Assembly: GCA_947650915.1 (NCBI GenBank)
Contig: CANSWY010000001.1
Span: forward strand, 310,001-374,000
Direction of reading: 5' to 3'
From: an uncultured Eggerthellaceae bacterium
GTDB lineage: Bacteria > Actinomycetota > Coriobacteriia > Coriobacteriales > Eggerthellaceae
Length of the DNA: 64,000 nt
Part shown: positions 56,424 to 64,000 of the stretch, in pieces
Layout: each line of letters opens with the position of its first letter
How positions within the stretch are numbered: position 1 is the stretch's first letter
The notes under the pieces: model-generated
What the model was told of the DNA's origin: nothing
Databases searched by the model: none
Seen by the model: only the letters and a program-made list of their open reading frames with translations
Program-made: the position numbers and the translations under genes

Positions 56424-58610
56424 ATGACGAAGATCGTTTCCGAATTCGAGCTGTACGGCAAGTCCTACCGCTTCGAAACGGGAGAGCTGGCCAAGCAGGC
56501 CACGGGCGCGGTGCTGGTCACCTGTGGAGAGACCAGCGTGCTGGTCACGGCAGTGGTGTCCAAGCAGCAGCGCGACTACGATTTCTTCCCGCTGACGGTG
56601 GACTTCATCGAGAAGATGTACGCCGTCGGCCGCATTCCCGGCGGGTATCTCAAGCGCGAGGCCAAGCCTTCTGACAAGGGCACGCTCACTGCGCGCATGA
56701 TCGACCGTCCCATCCGCCCGGGCTTCCCGGACGGGTTCAAGAACGAAGTGCACATCGTGGCCACCACGCTGGTCTCTGACGGCCAGAACCCGCCGGATGC
56801 CATCTGCGTGGGCGGCGCTTCTGCGGCCCTTCTGGTGGGCGGCGCGCCCTTCGACGGCCCGGCCGCCTGCGTGCGCATCGGCCGCAACGTGGAGACGGGC
56901 GAATTCATCGTGAACCCCACGGTGGAAGAAGAAGAGGCATCGGATCTGGAGCTCACCATCGCCGGCACCAAGGATTGCATCTCCATGGTGGAGGCCGGGG
57001 CTGACCAGATCTCAGAGGAAGACATGCTGGCCGCCATGGCGTTCGCCCAGGAGGCCATCGCCGCGTTCTGCGACAAGCAGGCGGAATTCATCGCCCGCGC
57101 AAACCCCGTGCCGCTGGAGTACACCATCCATGAGGCCGATCCGGCCGTGGCAGAGCGCGTGGGCCGCTTCGCCGACGAGATGGCATCCGCTCTCGCGAAT
57201 CCGGACAAATCCCAGCGCATCGCTTCGGTGGATGAGCTGAAGGCGCGCATCACCGCTGATGAATTCACTGAAGAGGAGCGCGCTTCCTGGGGCTCAGACA
57301 TCGCAGCAGCGCTGAAGAAGCTGGAGAAGCAGGCCATGCGCCAGATGATCATCCAGAAAGGGGAGCGGGTGGACGGCCGCACGCCTGAAGAGATCCGCCC
57401 CCTGCACATCGTGCCGGGATACCTGCCGCGCGTGCACGGCTCGGGGCTCTTCCAGCGCGGACAGACCCAAGCACTCTCCGTCTGCACGTTGGGCATGCTC
57501 AACGAATGGCAGCGCCTTGACACCATCTGGCCCGAAGAGGGCAAGCGCTACATGCATCAGTACAACTTCCCGCCCTACTGCACCGGAGAGACGGGCCGCA
57601 TGGGCGCGCCGAAGCGCCGCGAGATCGGCCATGGCGCCCTGGCTGAGCGCGCCATCCTGCCGGTGCTCCCCACCGAAGACGAGTTCCCCTACGCCATCCG
57701 CGTGGTCTCTGAGATCCTGGAATCCAACGGGTCGTCCTCCATGGCGTCCACCTGCGGCTCCACCCTCGCCCTCATGGATGCGGGCGTGCCCATCGCCTCC
57801 CCGGTCTCCGGCGTTGCCATGGGCCTCATCAAAGAAGGGGATGACGTGGTGATCCTCACGGACATCCAAGGCATCGAGGACTTCCTGGGAGACATGGACT
57901 TCAAGGTCTGCGGCACGGCGGACGGCATCACGGCGCTCCAGATGGACAACAAGGCCCACGGCCTTTCGGTGGACATCCTGGCCCGCGCCCTCGCCCAGGC
58001 GAAAGAAGCGCGCGTGTCCATTCTGGAGGCGATGCTCGCCACCATCGATGCGCCGCGCGATGAGCTGAAGGACACCGCTCCTCGCATCGAGACCATCCAT
58101 ATCCCGGTGGACAAGATCCGCGAAGTGATCGGCTCGGGCGGCAAGGTGGTGCGCGGCATCCAGGAGGAAACGGGTGCCAGCATAGACATCCAGGAAGACG
58201 GCACCATCCACATCGCTGCCGTGGAAGGCACCGCCGGCAAAGCTGCCAAGGACATGATCTTCGCCATCGTGAAGGAACCGGAAGTCGGAGAAGTGTACGA
58301 CGGCGAAGTGGTGGGCATCAAGGACTTCGGCGCGTTCATCCGTTTGACGCCCAGCAAGGACGGCTTGCTGCACATCTCCAAGGTGGCGAAGGGCCGCGTT
58401 GGGCGCGTGGAAGACGTGCTGGATCTGGGAGATGTGGTCAAGGTGGAGGTCACGGAAGTGGATCCGAAGACCGGCAAGATCTCCCTGGACCGCTTGGACA
58501 AGCCCGAAGCTCCCGAGGGGAGCGCTCCGGCGCCTGCCCGCAGCAACAAGGAAGACGGCCCCCGGCCCGGCCAAGGCAACCGCAAGCCGCGCCGCCAGCA
58601 TCGCTCATGA
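56424..58610 (+). CDS. pnp: Polyribonucleotide nucleotidyltransferase (PNPase)
   Basis: Phosphorolytic 3'-5' exoribonuclease and polymerase. The ATG at 56424 follows AAAGAGGAG and gives 728 residues. Two RNase PH domains (first with FFPLTVDFIEKMYAVGRIPGG in two parts: FFPLTVDFIEKMY, AVGRIPGGYLKRE; second with RTPEEIRPL and SSMASTCGSTLALMDAG). The all-helical linker domain lies between. The KH domain has IREVIGSGGKVVRGIQEETG near 570 and the S1 domain begins GEVYDGEVVGIKDFGAFI near 630. Its stop overlaps the dapB start (ATGA). Confidence 0.97.
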   Translation: MTKIVSEFELYGKSYRFETGELAKQATGAVLVTCGETSVLVTAVVSKQQRDYDFFPLTVDFIEKMYAVGRIPGGYLKREAKPSDKGTLTARMIDRPIRPGFPDGFKNEVHIVATTLVSDGQNPPDAICVGGASAALLVGGAPFDGPAACVRIGRNVETGEFIVNPTVEEEEASDLELTIAGTKDCISMVEAGADQISEEDMLAAMAFAQEAIAAFCDKQAEFIARANPVPLEYTIHEADPAVAERVGRFADEMASALANPDKSQRIASVDELKARITADEFTEEERASWGSDIAAALKKLEKQAMRQMIIQKGERVDGRTPEEIRPLHIVPGYLPRVHGSGLFQRGQTQALSVCTLGMLNEWQRLDTIWPEEGKRYMHQYNFPPYCTGETGRMGAPKRREIGHGALAERAILPVLPTEDEFPYAIRVVSEILESNGSSSMASTCGSTLALMDAGVPIASPVSGVAMGLIKEGDDVVILTDIQGIEDFLGDMDFKVCGTADGITALQMDNKAHGLSVDILARALAQAKEARVSILEAMLATIDAPRDELKDTAPRIETIHIPVDKIREVIGSGGKVVRGIQEETGASIDIQEDGTIHIAAVEGTAGKAAKDMIFAIVKEPEVGEVYDGEVVGIKDFGAFIRLTPSKDGLLHISKVAKGRVGRVEDVLDLGDVVKVEVTEVDPKTGKISLDRLDKPEAPEGSAPAPARSNKEDGPRPGQGNRKPRRQHRS

Positions 58611-59380
58611 TCAAGGTGGCAGTGGCAGGCTCGTCCGGCAGGATGGGCCAGGCGGTGGTGGATGCGATCAACGCTGCGGATGATATGACGGTCGTCTGCG
58701 GCGTTGACCCGCATCCGCTGGGCACGGAAACCTTCCCCGTGCATCCATCCGTCGAGGAGGCCTTCTCGGCCGAAGAGGCGGACGTGATGGTGGACTTCAC
58801 CCGACCGGACGTGGCGGCGGCCAACATCCACTGCGCGCTCTCCCACAGCGTCGATTGCGTCGTGGGCACCACCGGGCTCACCTTGGAAGAGATGGAAGCG
58901 CTGGCGGAAGCAGCCCCGGAGGGCGCCTGCCTGTTCTTCGCGCCGAACTTCACCACGGGTGCCGTCCTCATGATGCAGTTCGCGAAGGCCGCAGCTCCGT
59001 ATTTCCCTGAAGCTGAGATCGTCGAGTTCCATCATTGCCGCAAGAAAGACGCGCCTTCAGGCACCGCGGCCATGACGGCGCGCATGATCGCAGAAGGGCG
59101 CGGTGGACGCGTGAGCGCAGCCCCCGGCAAAGAGACTGAGATCCCCGGCGCTGAAGGCGCGCGCGGCGCGCTCATCGAAGGCGTTCCCGTGCATTCGGTG
59201 CGATCCAACGGCTTCGTGGCGGACCAAGAGGTCATCTTCGGCGATACGGGCCAAACGCTCACGCTGCACCATGTGTCCTGGGACACGGGATCCTACATGC
59301 CGGGCGTCCTCTTGGGCATCCGCGAGGTAGGACAGCGCTCAGGGCTCGTGACAGGCCTCGAGTCCATCATGGACCTTTGA
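58607..59380 (+). CDS. dapB: 4-hydroxy-tetrahydrodipicolinate reductase
   Basis: NAD(P)H-dependent step of lysine and diaminopimelate synthesis. It has 257 residues. The Rossmann loop VAVAGSSGRMGQAV is at residues 4-17, DFTRPD and VGTTGLT near 64-88, and the catalytic EFHHCRKKDAPSGTA near 142-156 with the usual His and Lys. Coupled to pnp by a four-base overlap; dapA follows after 76 bases. Confidence 0.96.
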   Translation: MIKVAVAGSSGRMGQAVVDAINAADDMTVVCGVDPHPLGTETFPVHPSVEEAFSAEEADVMVDFTRPDVAAANIHCALSHSVDCVVGTTGLTLEEMEALAEAAPEGACLFFAPNFTTGAVLMMQFAKAAAPYFPEAEIVEFHHCRKKDAPSGTAAMTARMIAEGRGGRVSAAPGKETEIPGAEGARGALIEGVPVHSVRSNGFVADQEVIFGDTGQTLTLHHVSWDTGSYMPGVLLGIREVGQRSGLVTGLESIMDL

Positions 59381-59383
59381 TGC

Positions 59384-59389
59384 TAGAAT
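59384..59389 (+). promoter_or_regulatory. -10-like box before dapA
   Basis: TAGAAT at 59384-59389, three bases after the dapB stop; no convincing -35 box. It would give a leader of about 65 bases. Confidence 0.4.
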
Positions 59390-59418
59390 GCATCCCTGAA
59401 AAGAAACGTTTGTTCGCG

Positions 59419-59442
59419 TGAAGGCGGCAGGAGCCGCCTTCA
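59419..59442 (+). promoter_or_regulatory. Stem-loop in the dapA leader
   Basis: TGAAGGCGGC (59419-59428) pairs fully with GCCGCCTTCA (59433-59442) around AGGA, just before the AGAGGAG ribosome site (59445). Too short to be a lysine riboswitch; it may affect mRNA stability or translation. Confidence 0.5.
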
Positions 59443-59456
59443 GCAGAGGAGCTCAG

Positions 59457-60353
59457 ATGATAGATGACCCACTGCGCTTCGGGCGCATGATCCCCGCCAT
59501 GGTGACGCCCTTCACGCCTGATCTGGAATTGGATCTGCCCCGTGCGGCGGAACTGGCGGTGCGACTGGCGGATGGGGGTGCCAGCGCTCTGGTGGTGAAC
59601 GGCACCACCGGCGAATCGCCCACGGTCTTCTACCCCCAAAAGATGCGCCTGTTCGAGGCGGTGGTGGGGGCTGTCGGCGGCCGCATCCCCGTCATCGCGA
59701 ACGTGGGGGACAACTGCACGGCGGACACCATCCAGTTCGCCCGCGATGTGGCGCCCCTGGGCGTCAGCGCTTTCATGTGCGTGGTGCCCTACTACAACAA
59801 GCCACCGCAAGAAGGCCTCTACCAGCATTTCAAGGCCATCGCTGATTCAACGGAGCTGCCCATCATCCTGTACAACATCCCTGGGCGCTGCTCCATCAAC
59901 ATGACGGCTGACACCACGCTGCGCCTGGCGGATGACTGCCCGAACATTGTGGCGGTCAAGGAAGCGTCAGGAGACATGGACCAGATCGCCCGCATCATCG
60001 AAGGGGCACCGGAAGGATTCAGCGTGTATTCCGGGGATGACGCAGCCACATACGATCTCATGCGCATGGGAGCGGTCGGGGTCATCTCCACCATCGGGAA
60101 CGTGCTGCCCGGACCCATGCACGAACTGACGGACGCCTGCGCGCGCAAGGATTGGACGCGCGCAGATGAGCTCAACCAGCAGCTGCTGCCGCTCATGGAA
60201 GGGCTCTTCGAAACCTCCAATCCCATCCTGGTGAAGAAAGCGCTGGAGCTTTCGGGCTTCCCCGTGGGAGGCGTGCGGCTGCCCCTGGTGGACGCCACGG
60301 ACACCCAGACGAAGCGCTTGGAAGAGATCATGAGGCAGGTGGGCGCCCTGTAG
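59457..60353 (+). CDS. dapA: 4-hydroxy-tetrahydrodipicolinate synthase
   Basis: Condenses pyruvate with aspartate semialdehyde, the entry to the diaminopimelate/lysine pathway. It has 298 residues from the ATG at 59457. The pyruvate-binding VNGTTGESPT is near 42-51, the proton-relay Tyr is in ILYNIPGRCS near 140, and the Schiff-base Lys in IVAVKEASGD near 165. Follows dapB and precedes rnj, the order found in many actinobacteria (often with thyX between, absent here). Confidence 0.96.
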   Translation: MIDDPLRFGRMIPAMVTPFTPDLELDLPRAAELAVRLADGGASALVVNGTTGESPTVFYPQKMRLFEAVVGAVGGRIPVIANVGDNCTADTIQFARDVAPLGVSAFMCVVPYYNKPPQEGLYQHFKAIADSTELPIILYNIPGRCSINMTADTTLRLADDCPNIVAVKEASGDMDQIARIIEGAPEGFSVYSGDDAATYDLMRMGAVGVISTIGNVLPGPMHELTDACARKDWTRADELNQQLLPLMEGLFETSNPILVKKALELSGFPVGGVRLPLVDATDTQTKRLEEIMRQVGAL

Positions 60354-60395
60354 GGCATCTGCGCCCCATGCAGAAACGAATGAGAAAAGGACAAG

Positions 60396-62312
60396 ATGAC
60401 AGAAGAAAGAACGAATGCACAACCTGCAGCAGGACAGCAGCAGGCACCTGAGGCAGGGCGCTCCCAAGGAGGACGCCCTGCCCGCAACGATCGCAACAAC
60501 GCAAAGAAGGGCACCAGTTCCTACAAGCACGTGAGCCTCGAGCGCGAACGTCCGCACCTCACGCGAGATGATGGCGCGCAAGGGAAACAGGGGAGCGCGC
60601 AAGATGCGCCCAAGAAGCAAGGGAACCGTCGCAGGCGTTCGAAGAAGAAGCCCACGGATGCCCAGCTTGAGATCATCCCCTTGGGCGGCTTGGACGCCAT
60701 CGGCAAGAACATGACGGCGTTCACCTGCAAAGGGGACATGATCTTGGATGATGCAGGCCTCATGTTCCCGGATGACGACCATCCCGGCATCGACCTGATC
60801 CTCCCGGATTACACCTACGTGCTGGAAAACGAAGAGAAGCTGCGCGGCATCATCGTCACGCACGGCCACGAGGACCACACCGGCGCTCTGCCGTACCTCA
60901 TGAAGGACCTGGATCGCAACGTCCCCATCTATGCCTCCAAGCTCACATTGGGACTGATCGAAGGCAAGTTCAAAGAGCATCGCATCAAGAACGCGAAGCT
61001 GGTGGAGGTCAAATCCGGCGACACCATCACACTGGGCTGCATGAAGGTCACGTTCTTCTCCGTGAACCACTCCATCCCCGGTGCCTTGGGGCTGTTCATC
61101 CAAAGCCCGGCGGGCAACGTCCTGCACATGGGGGACTTCAAGCTGGACCAGACGCCCATCGACGGCATCACCACTGATTTCGCTGCGCTGGCGCGCTTCG
61201 GCGAAGAGGGCGTGGATCTGATGATGTCGGATTCCACGAACGCGACGAATCCCAACTTCACGCCGTCGGAGGCGGAGGTGGGAAAGACCCTCAGCCAGAT
61301 CATCGCTCAAGCCAAGCAGCGCGTCATCATCGCCTCGTTCGCCAGCCACATCCATCGCATGCAGCAGATCTGCGATGCGGCGGTGGCCAATGGGCGCAAA
61401 GTGGTGGTCACGGGACGCTCCATGATCCAGAACACGGACATCGCGCGCAAGCTGGGCTATCTCAAAATCTCTGATGCTGATCTGATAGACGCCTATGAAC
61501 TGAAGGACATCCCGCCTGAGAAGGTGGTCATCATGTGCACCGGCTCCCAAGGAGAGCCTCTTTCGGCGTTGGCGCGCATCGCCAATGGCGAACACAAGAC
61601 CATAGACGTGGAAGAAGGGGACACGGTCATCATCTCCGCCACGCCGGTCCCGGGCAATGAGAAAGCGGTCACGCGCGTAGTGAATTCCCTTGCCAAGATC
61701 GGCGCGGACGTGTTCGACAAATCCCGGGCGCGTGTGCACGTGTCAGGGCACGCCGGTGCCGAAGAGCTGAAACTGGTGCTCTCCATTGTGAAGCCGCGCG
61801 CGTTTTTGCCCGTGCACGGCGAATCCACGCACCTGCGGGCGCACGCGAAGCTGGCCGAGGCCACCGGCGTGGCACCGGAGAACATCCACATCCTGGAGAA
61901 CGGAGACGCCCTCGTCATGACCTCCGAGGGCGTGAAGCAAGGTGGCAGCGTCCAGAGCGGCATCATCTTCGTGGACGGGCTTTCCGTGGGCGACACCTCC
62001 CAGGACGTGCTGGACGAGCGCAGCGAATTGGCGTCTCAGGGCTTCATCAGCGTGGCCGCCGCCATCGATTTCAAGCGCAAACAGCTGGTGGGCAAGCCCG
62101 TGGTTGAGATGCACGGCATCACCGGCGGAGACGATGCGTATCTGAAGGACCAGACCACCACGGTGGTGAAGAACTCCATCCAGCGCTCGCTCGGGAAAGG
62201 GGAGACGCAGTTCAAACAGATCCGCAAGGCTGCCCGCGACGCTGCCTATTCGCTCCTCTGGGAGAAGACCAAGCAGCGGCCCATGATGGTGATGAACCTG
62301 CTGGATGTCTGA
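60396..62312 (+). CDS. rnj: Ribonuclease J
   Basis: Metallo-beta-lactamase/beta-CASP ribonuclease with endo- and 5'-3' exonuclease activity, central to mRNA decay where RNase E is absent or secondary. It has 638 residues. A basic, disordered N-terminal extension of about 85 residues (ending RRRRSKKKP) precedes the core. The core begins IIPLGGLDAIGKNMTAF, with the metal motif THGHEDHTGALPYL near 152, SDSTNAT near 278, and the beta-CASP motifs FASHIHRMQQI, CTGSQGEP and SGHAG...PVHGES. The extension could bind RNA or protein partners. Confidence 0.96.
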   Translation: MTEERTNAQPAAGQQQAPEAGRSQGGRPARNDRNNAKKGTSSYKHVSLERERPHLTRDDGAQGKQGSAQDAPKKQGNRRRRSKKKPTDAQLEIIPLGGLDAIGKNMTAFTCKGDMILDDAGLMFPDDDHPGIDLILPDYTYVLENEEKLRGIIVTHGHEDHTGALPYLMKDLDRNVPIYASKLTLGLIEGKFKEHRIKNAKLVEVKSGDTITLGCMKVTFFSVNHSIPGALGLFIQSPAGNVLHMGDFKLDQTPIDGITTDFAALARFGEEGVDLMMSDSTNATNPNFTPSEAEVGKTLSQIIAQAKQRVIIASFASHIHRMQQICDAAVANGRKVVVTGRSMIQNTDIARKLGYLKISDADLIDAYELKDIPPEKVVIMCTGSQGEPLSALARIANGEHKTIDVEEGDTVIISATPVPGNEKAVTRVVNSLAKIGADVFDKSRARVHVSGHAGAEELKLVLSIVKPRAFLPVHGESTHLRAHAKLAEATGVAPENIHILENGDALVMTSEGVKQGGSVQSGIIFVDGLSVGDTSQDVLDERSELASQGFISVAAAIDFKRKQLVGKPVVEMHGITGGDDAYLKDQTTTVVKNSIQRSLGKGETQFKQIRKAARDAAYSLLWEKTKQRPMMVMNLLDV

Positions 62313-62372
62313 TATCCTCATACCATCTTTCCTTGAACGCACACTGAACGGACCACCAAGGGGAGGATTTGA

Positions 62373-64000
62373 TTGGCTCGGAAGAAGCAGTCGGCTGAGA
62401 AGAAGCCGGCGCAGAAGAAGAACAGCGCGCCGCTGAAACGGCATCGCCCGGCTGAGGCGGAGGTCATCCAGGATGGGCTTCTGGATGACACCACCAAGCG
62501 GGACATCATCGGCATCTCGTTCATCATCTGCGCCATCGTGTTCCTTTTGGTGGTGGCCCTGCCCGCAGACGGCGCGCTCGTCACCAGCTTCGCGTCCGAA
62601 TGGATGCGCCTTCTGTTCGGCGTGGGCGCCTATCTGCTTCCGGTGATCCTGGCCGGCATCGGCGCCACGTTCCTCTATCGGTCGCAGAAGCAGCGCGTGC
62701 CCGCGCGCGCTGCGGTGGGCCTCACGGTGCTGTTCATCTCCCTGCTGGGCCTCATCGCCACGTTCACGCCCGCCACCTCTTTGGGCGTTGAGGACCTCCA
62801 GCTGCTCTTCTTGGATGCGAACCTGGTGTCCCATGGAGGGTACGTGGGCGCAGGGCTGGCTTTTTGCGGCATGAGCCTGTTCGGGCGCGTCATCACCGCG
62901 GTCATCTTCATCGGCCTCATGGTGATCGGCTTCGTGATCGTCGGGTTCTCAGTCTCGCGCACCATCGAACGCGTCCGCGCCAAGAAGCGCCAGCTTGAAG
63001 AGAAGCGCGCCGCAGACCCCTCCGCCTCTTTCGGCAGCCGCAAGCTCCGCGTCCGGAAAGCGGATGAGGTGGCCATGCGCGCACCAGCCTCCGTCCACGC
63101 TTCTGGAGCCGCGCTCGCCCATGGTGAAGGGCAGAACCTGACCCAGCCGCTCTTGGCCGACCCTGCAGCGCTCCCGCCCGATCCTCCTAACCCGGTGGCG
63201 CAGCGCATCGAAGCTGCGAAGAGCATGCTGGGGGACCCTTCAGCCCACGCCGTGGATGAGGCTGCGGCCACGCGACCGCTCGCCCACGCTCCGCTGCCCT
63301 GGGAGGACAGCGAGCCTGTGACAGCCGCTGCTCCCGTACCTGAACCGCTCTCTTCGACGCCCCAGGTGCGCTCTGATCCATCTGAGGTGTTCATTCCCTT
63401 GCCGAATCTGGCGGCCTTCGAGGAAGATGCGGATCCAGAAGAGGAGGTCTCCGCGCCCGCGCCTGATTCATTCACGCGCCTCAGCGCCTGGAACGGGCGC
63501 GCAGAAAAAAGCAGCGGCCCGCATGCGGCCATTGACCTTGCCGCATCTCTCCCGCGCATCGGGGAGGGGGGCGTCACGGTGCCCGGCATCTCCCGCGCAT
63601 CCGTGCCTTTGCCCATCGAAGAGCCTGCCCATCGTCCCCACACGGACACCGTCCGCTTGGATGACGAGCAGGAGGCGTCGCTTGCTCCTGCGGCGGATGC
63701 GCCCCGCGCCCAGAAAAAGGCGGCGAGGAAGAAAGACGCCGCCTGTGCTCCTGGCCCTGGCCAGGCAGGCTCAGGCATCATCCGTGACGGCTTCGAACTG
63801 CCCAGCCGCGCTCTCCTGAAGGCGCCGGGACCTGCAGACAAGGCGGCTTCCTCTGGACAGGACCTCAGCCAGACCGCTCTCACGCTCCAACAGACGTTGG
63901 AGGATTTCGGCATCAACGCGTCTGTGGTGGGTTGGATCGAAGGCCCCACGGTCACGCTCTTCCAGGTGGACCTGCCTTCCGGCGTGCGCGTCTCACGCAT
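62373..64000 (+). CDS. ftsK: DNA translocase FtsK/SpoIIIE, N-terminal part (3' end outside window)
   Basis: Open frame without stop from a TTG at 62373, five bases after GGGGAGGAT, to the window end (543 residues). After a basic start (ARKKQSAEKKPAQKK) come about four membrane helices (roughly 48-72, 85-108, 115-136, 155-195). A Pro/Ala/Glu-rich linker of some 280 residues follows, and then the start of the alpha domain: ALTLQQTLEDFG, GPTVTLFQVDLPSGVRVS. That last block is diagnostic of FtsK. The motor and gamma domains lie beyond the window. Function: moves chromosome termini through the division septum. Confidence 0.92.
   Translation, partial: MARKKQSAEKKPAQKKNSAPLKRHRPAEAEVIQDGLLDDTTKRDIIGISFIICAIVFLLVVALPADGALVTSFASEWMRLLFGVGAYLLPVILAGIGATFLYRSQKQRVPARAAVGLTVLFISLLGLIATFTPATSLGVEDLQLLFLDANLVSHGGYVGAGLAFCGMSLFGRVITAVIFIGLMVIGFVIVGFSVSRTIERVRAKKRQLEEKRAADPSASFGSRKLRVRKADEVAMRAPASVHASGAALAHGEGQNLTQPLLADPAALPPDPPNPVAQRIEAAKSMLGDPSAHAVDEAAATRPLAHAPLPWEDSEPVTAAAPVPEPLSSTPQVRSDPSEVFIPLPNLAAFEEDADPEEEVSAPAPDSFTRLSAWNGRAEKSSGPHAAIDLAASLPRIGEGGVTVPGISRASVPLPIEEPAHRPHTDTVRLDDEQEASLAPAADAPRAQKKAARKKDAACAPGPGQAGSGIIRDGFELPSRALLKAPGPADKAASSGQDLSQTALTLQQTLEDFGINASVVGWIEGPTVTLFQVDLPSGVRVSR

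Noticed and set aside
59381-59456. Lysine riboswitch in the dapA leader
   Set aside because: The leader is about 70 bases with a single simple stem, far too short for the multi-helix lysine aptamer.
62675-64000. 441-codon open frame on the minus strand to the window end
   Set aside because: Antisense to ftsK. The plus strand has an uninterrupted frame with membrane helices and the FtsK alpha-domain motif, while the minus frame is Ser/Ala-rich without motifs.

Overview
The window is a GC-rich, gene-dense stretch of bacterial chromosome. It most likely comes from the class Coriobacteriia (Actinomycetota), perhaps near Eggerthellaceae. Three things support this. First, two gene strings follow actinobacterial order: lepA-hemW-hrcA-dnaJ-rsmE then phoH-ybeY-dgkA-era-recO, and rpsO-pnp-dapB-dapA-rnj-ftsK. 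Second, these sit beside Firmicutes-like features: PyrR with a PyrR RNA site, PyrD-1B plus PyrK, a YxeA-family protein and a YugP-like peptidase. Third, acetate kinase and phosphotransacetylase suggest a fermentative anaerobe. The taxonomic call is inference from gene content, not a database match. TTG and GTG starts, stop/start overlaps and leaderless-looking promoters are common.

Layout. 1-6.6 kb: end of an RluD-type pseudouridine synthase, coaBC, tRNA-Pro(GGG), a one-pass membrane protein, a TerC-family protein, a lipid-kinase-like protein, RNase D and a zinc metallopeptidase. 6.6-8.6 kb: exonuclease VII (xseA, xseB) and a HIT protein. 8.7-11.7 kb: ackA and pta on opposite strands and convergent, separated by a YxeA-family gene and a nested palindrome. 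11.8-23.8 kb: a complete UMP operon (pyrR, pyrB, pyrC, carA, carB, pyrK, pyrD, pyrF) running into gmk, rpoZ and thiI, preceded by a promoter, a PyrR-binding RNA hairpin and a hairpin next to the pyrR ribosome binding site. 23.9-28.6 kb: comEA, comEC, holA and, on the other strand, an S20 gene with an unusually long tail. 28.9-37.4 kb: lepA, a small membrane protein, dusB, hemW, hrcA (with a CIRCE operator), dnaJ, rsmE, mtaB.

37.4-50.8 kb is the accessory island and the most interesting part. It holds a 3,239-residue Rhs/YD-repeat polymorphic toxin with an N-terminal multi-pass membrane domain, its immunity gene, a second promoterless C-terminal tip plus immunity gene, and about 1 kb of non-coding DNA full of perfect hairpins. 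A block of about 1.19 kb is duplicated almost identically inside the big gene and in the spare cassette. The two copies end in different toxin tips, which is the arrangement needed for tip switching by recombination. The island separates rsmE-mtaB from phoH-ybeY-era-recO.

50.8-64 kb: phoH, ybeY, dgkA, era, a zinc-ribbon/PASTA membrane protein and recO; then rpsO, pnp, dapB, dapA, rnj and the first part of ftsK, which runs off the window. PNPase, RNase J, RNase D, YbeY and Exo VII make the window rich in nucleic-acid processing. A 96-bp inverted-repeat element occurs three times (1.9, 10.0 and 50.5 kb).
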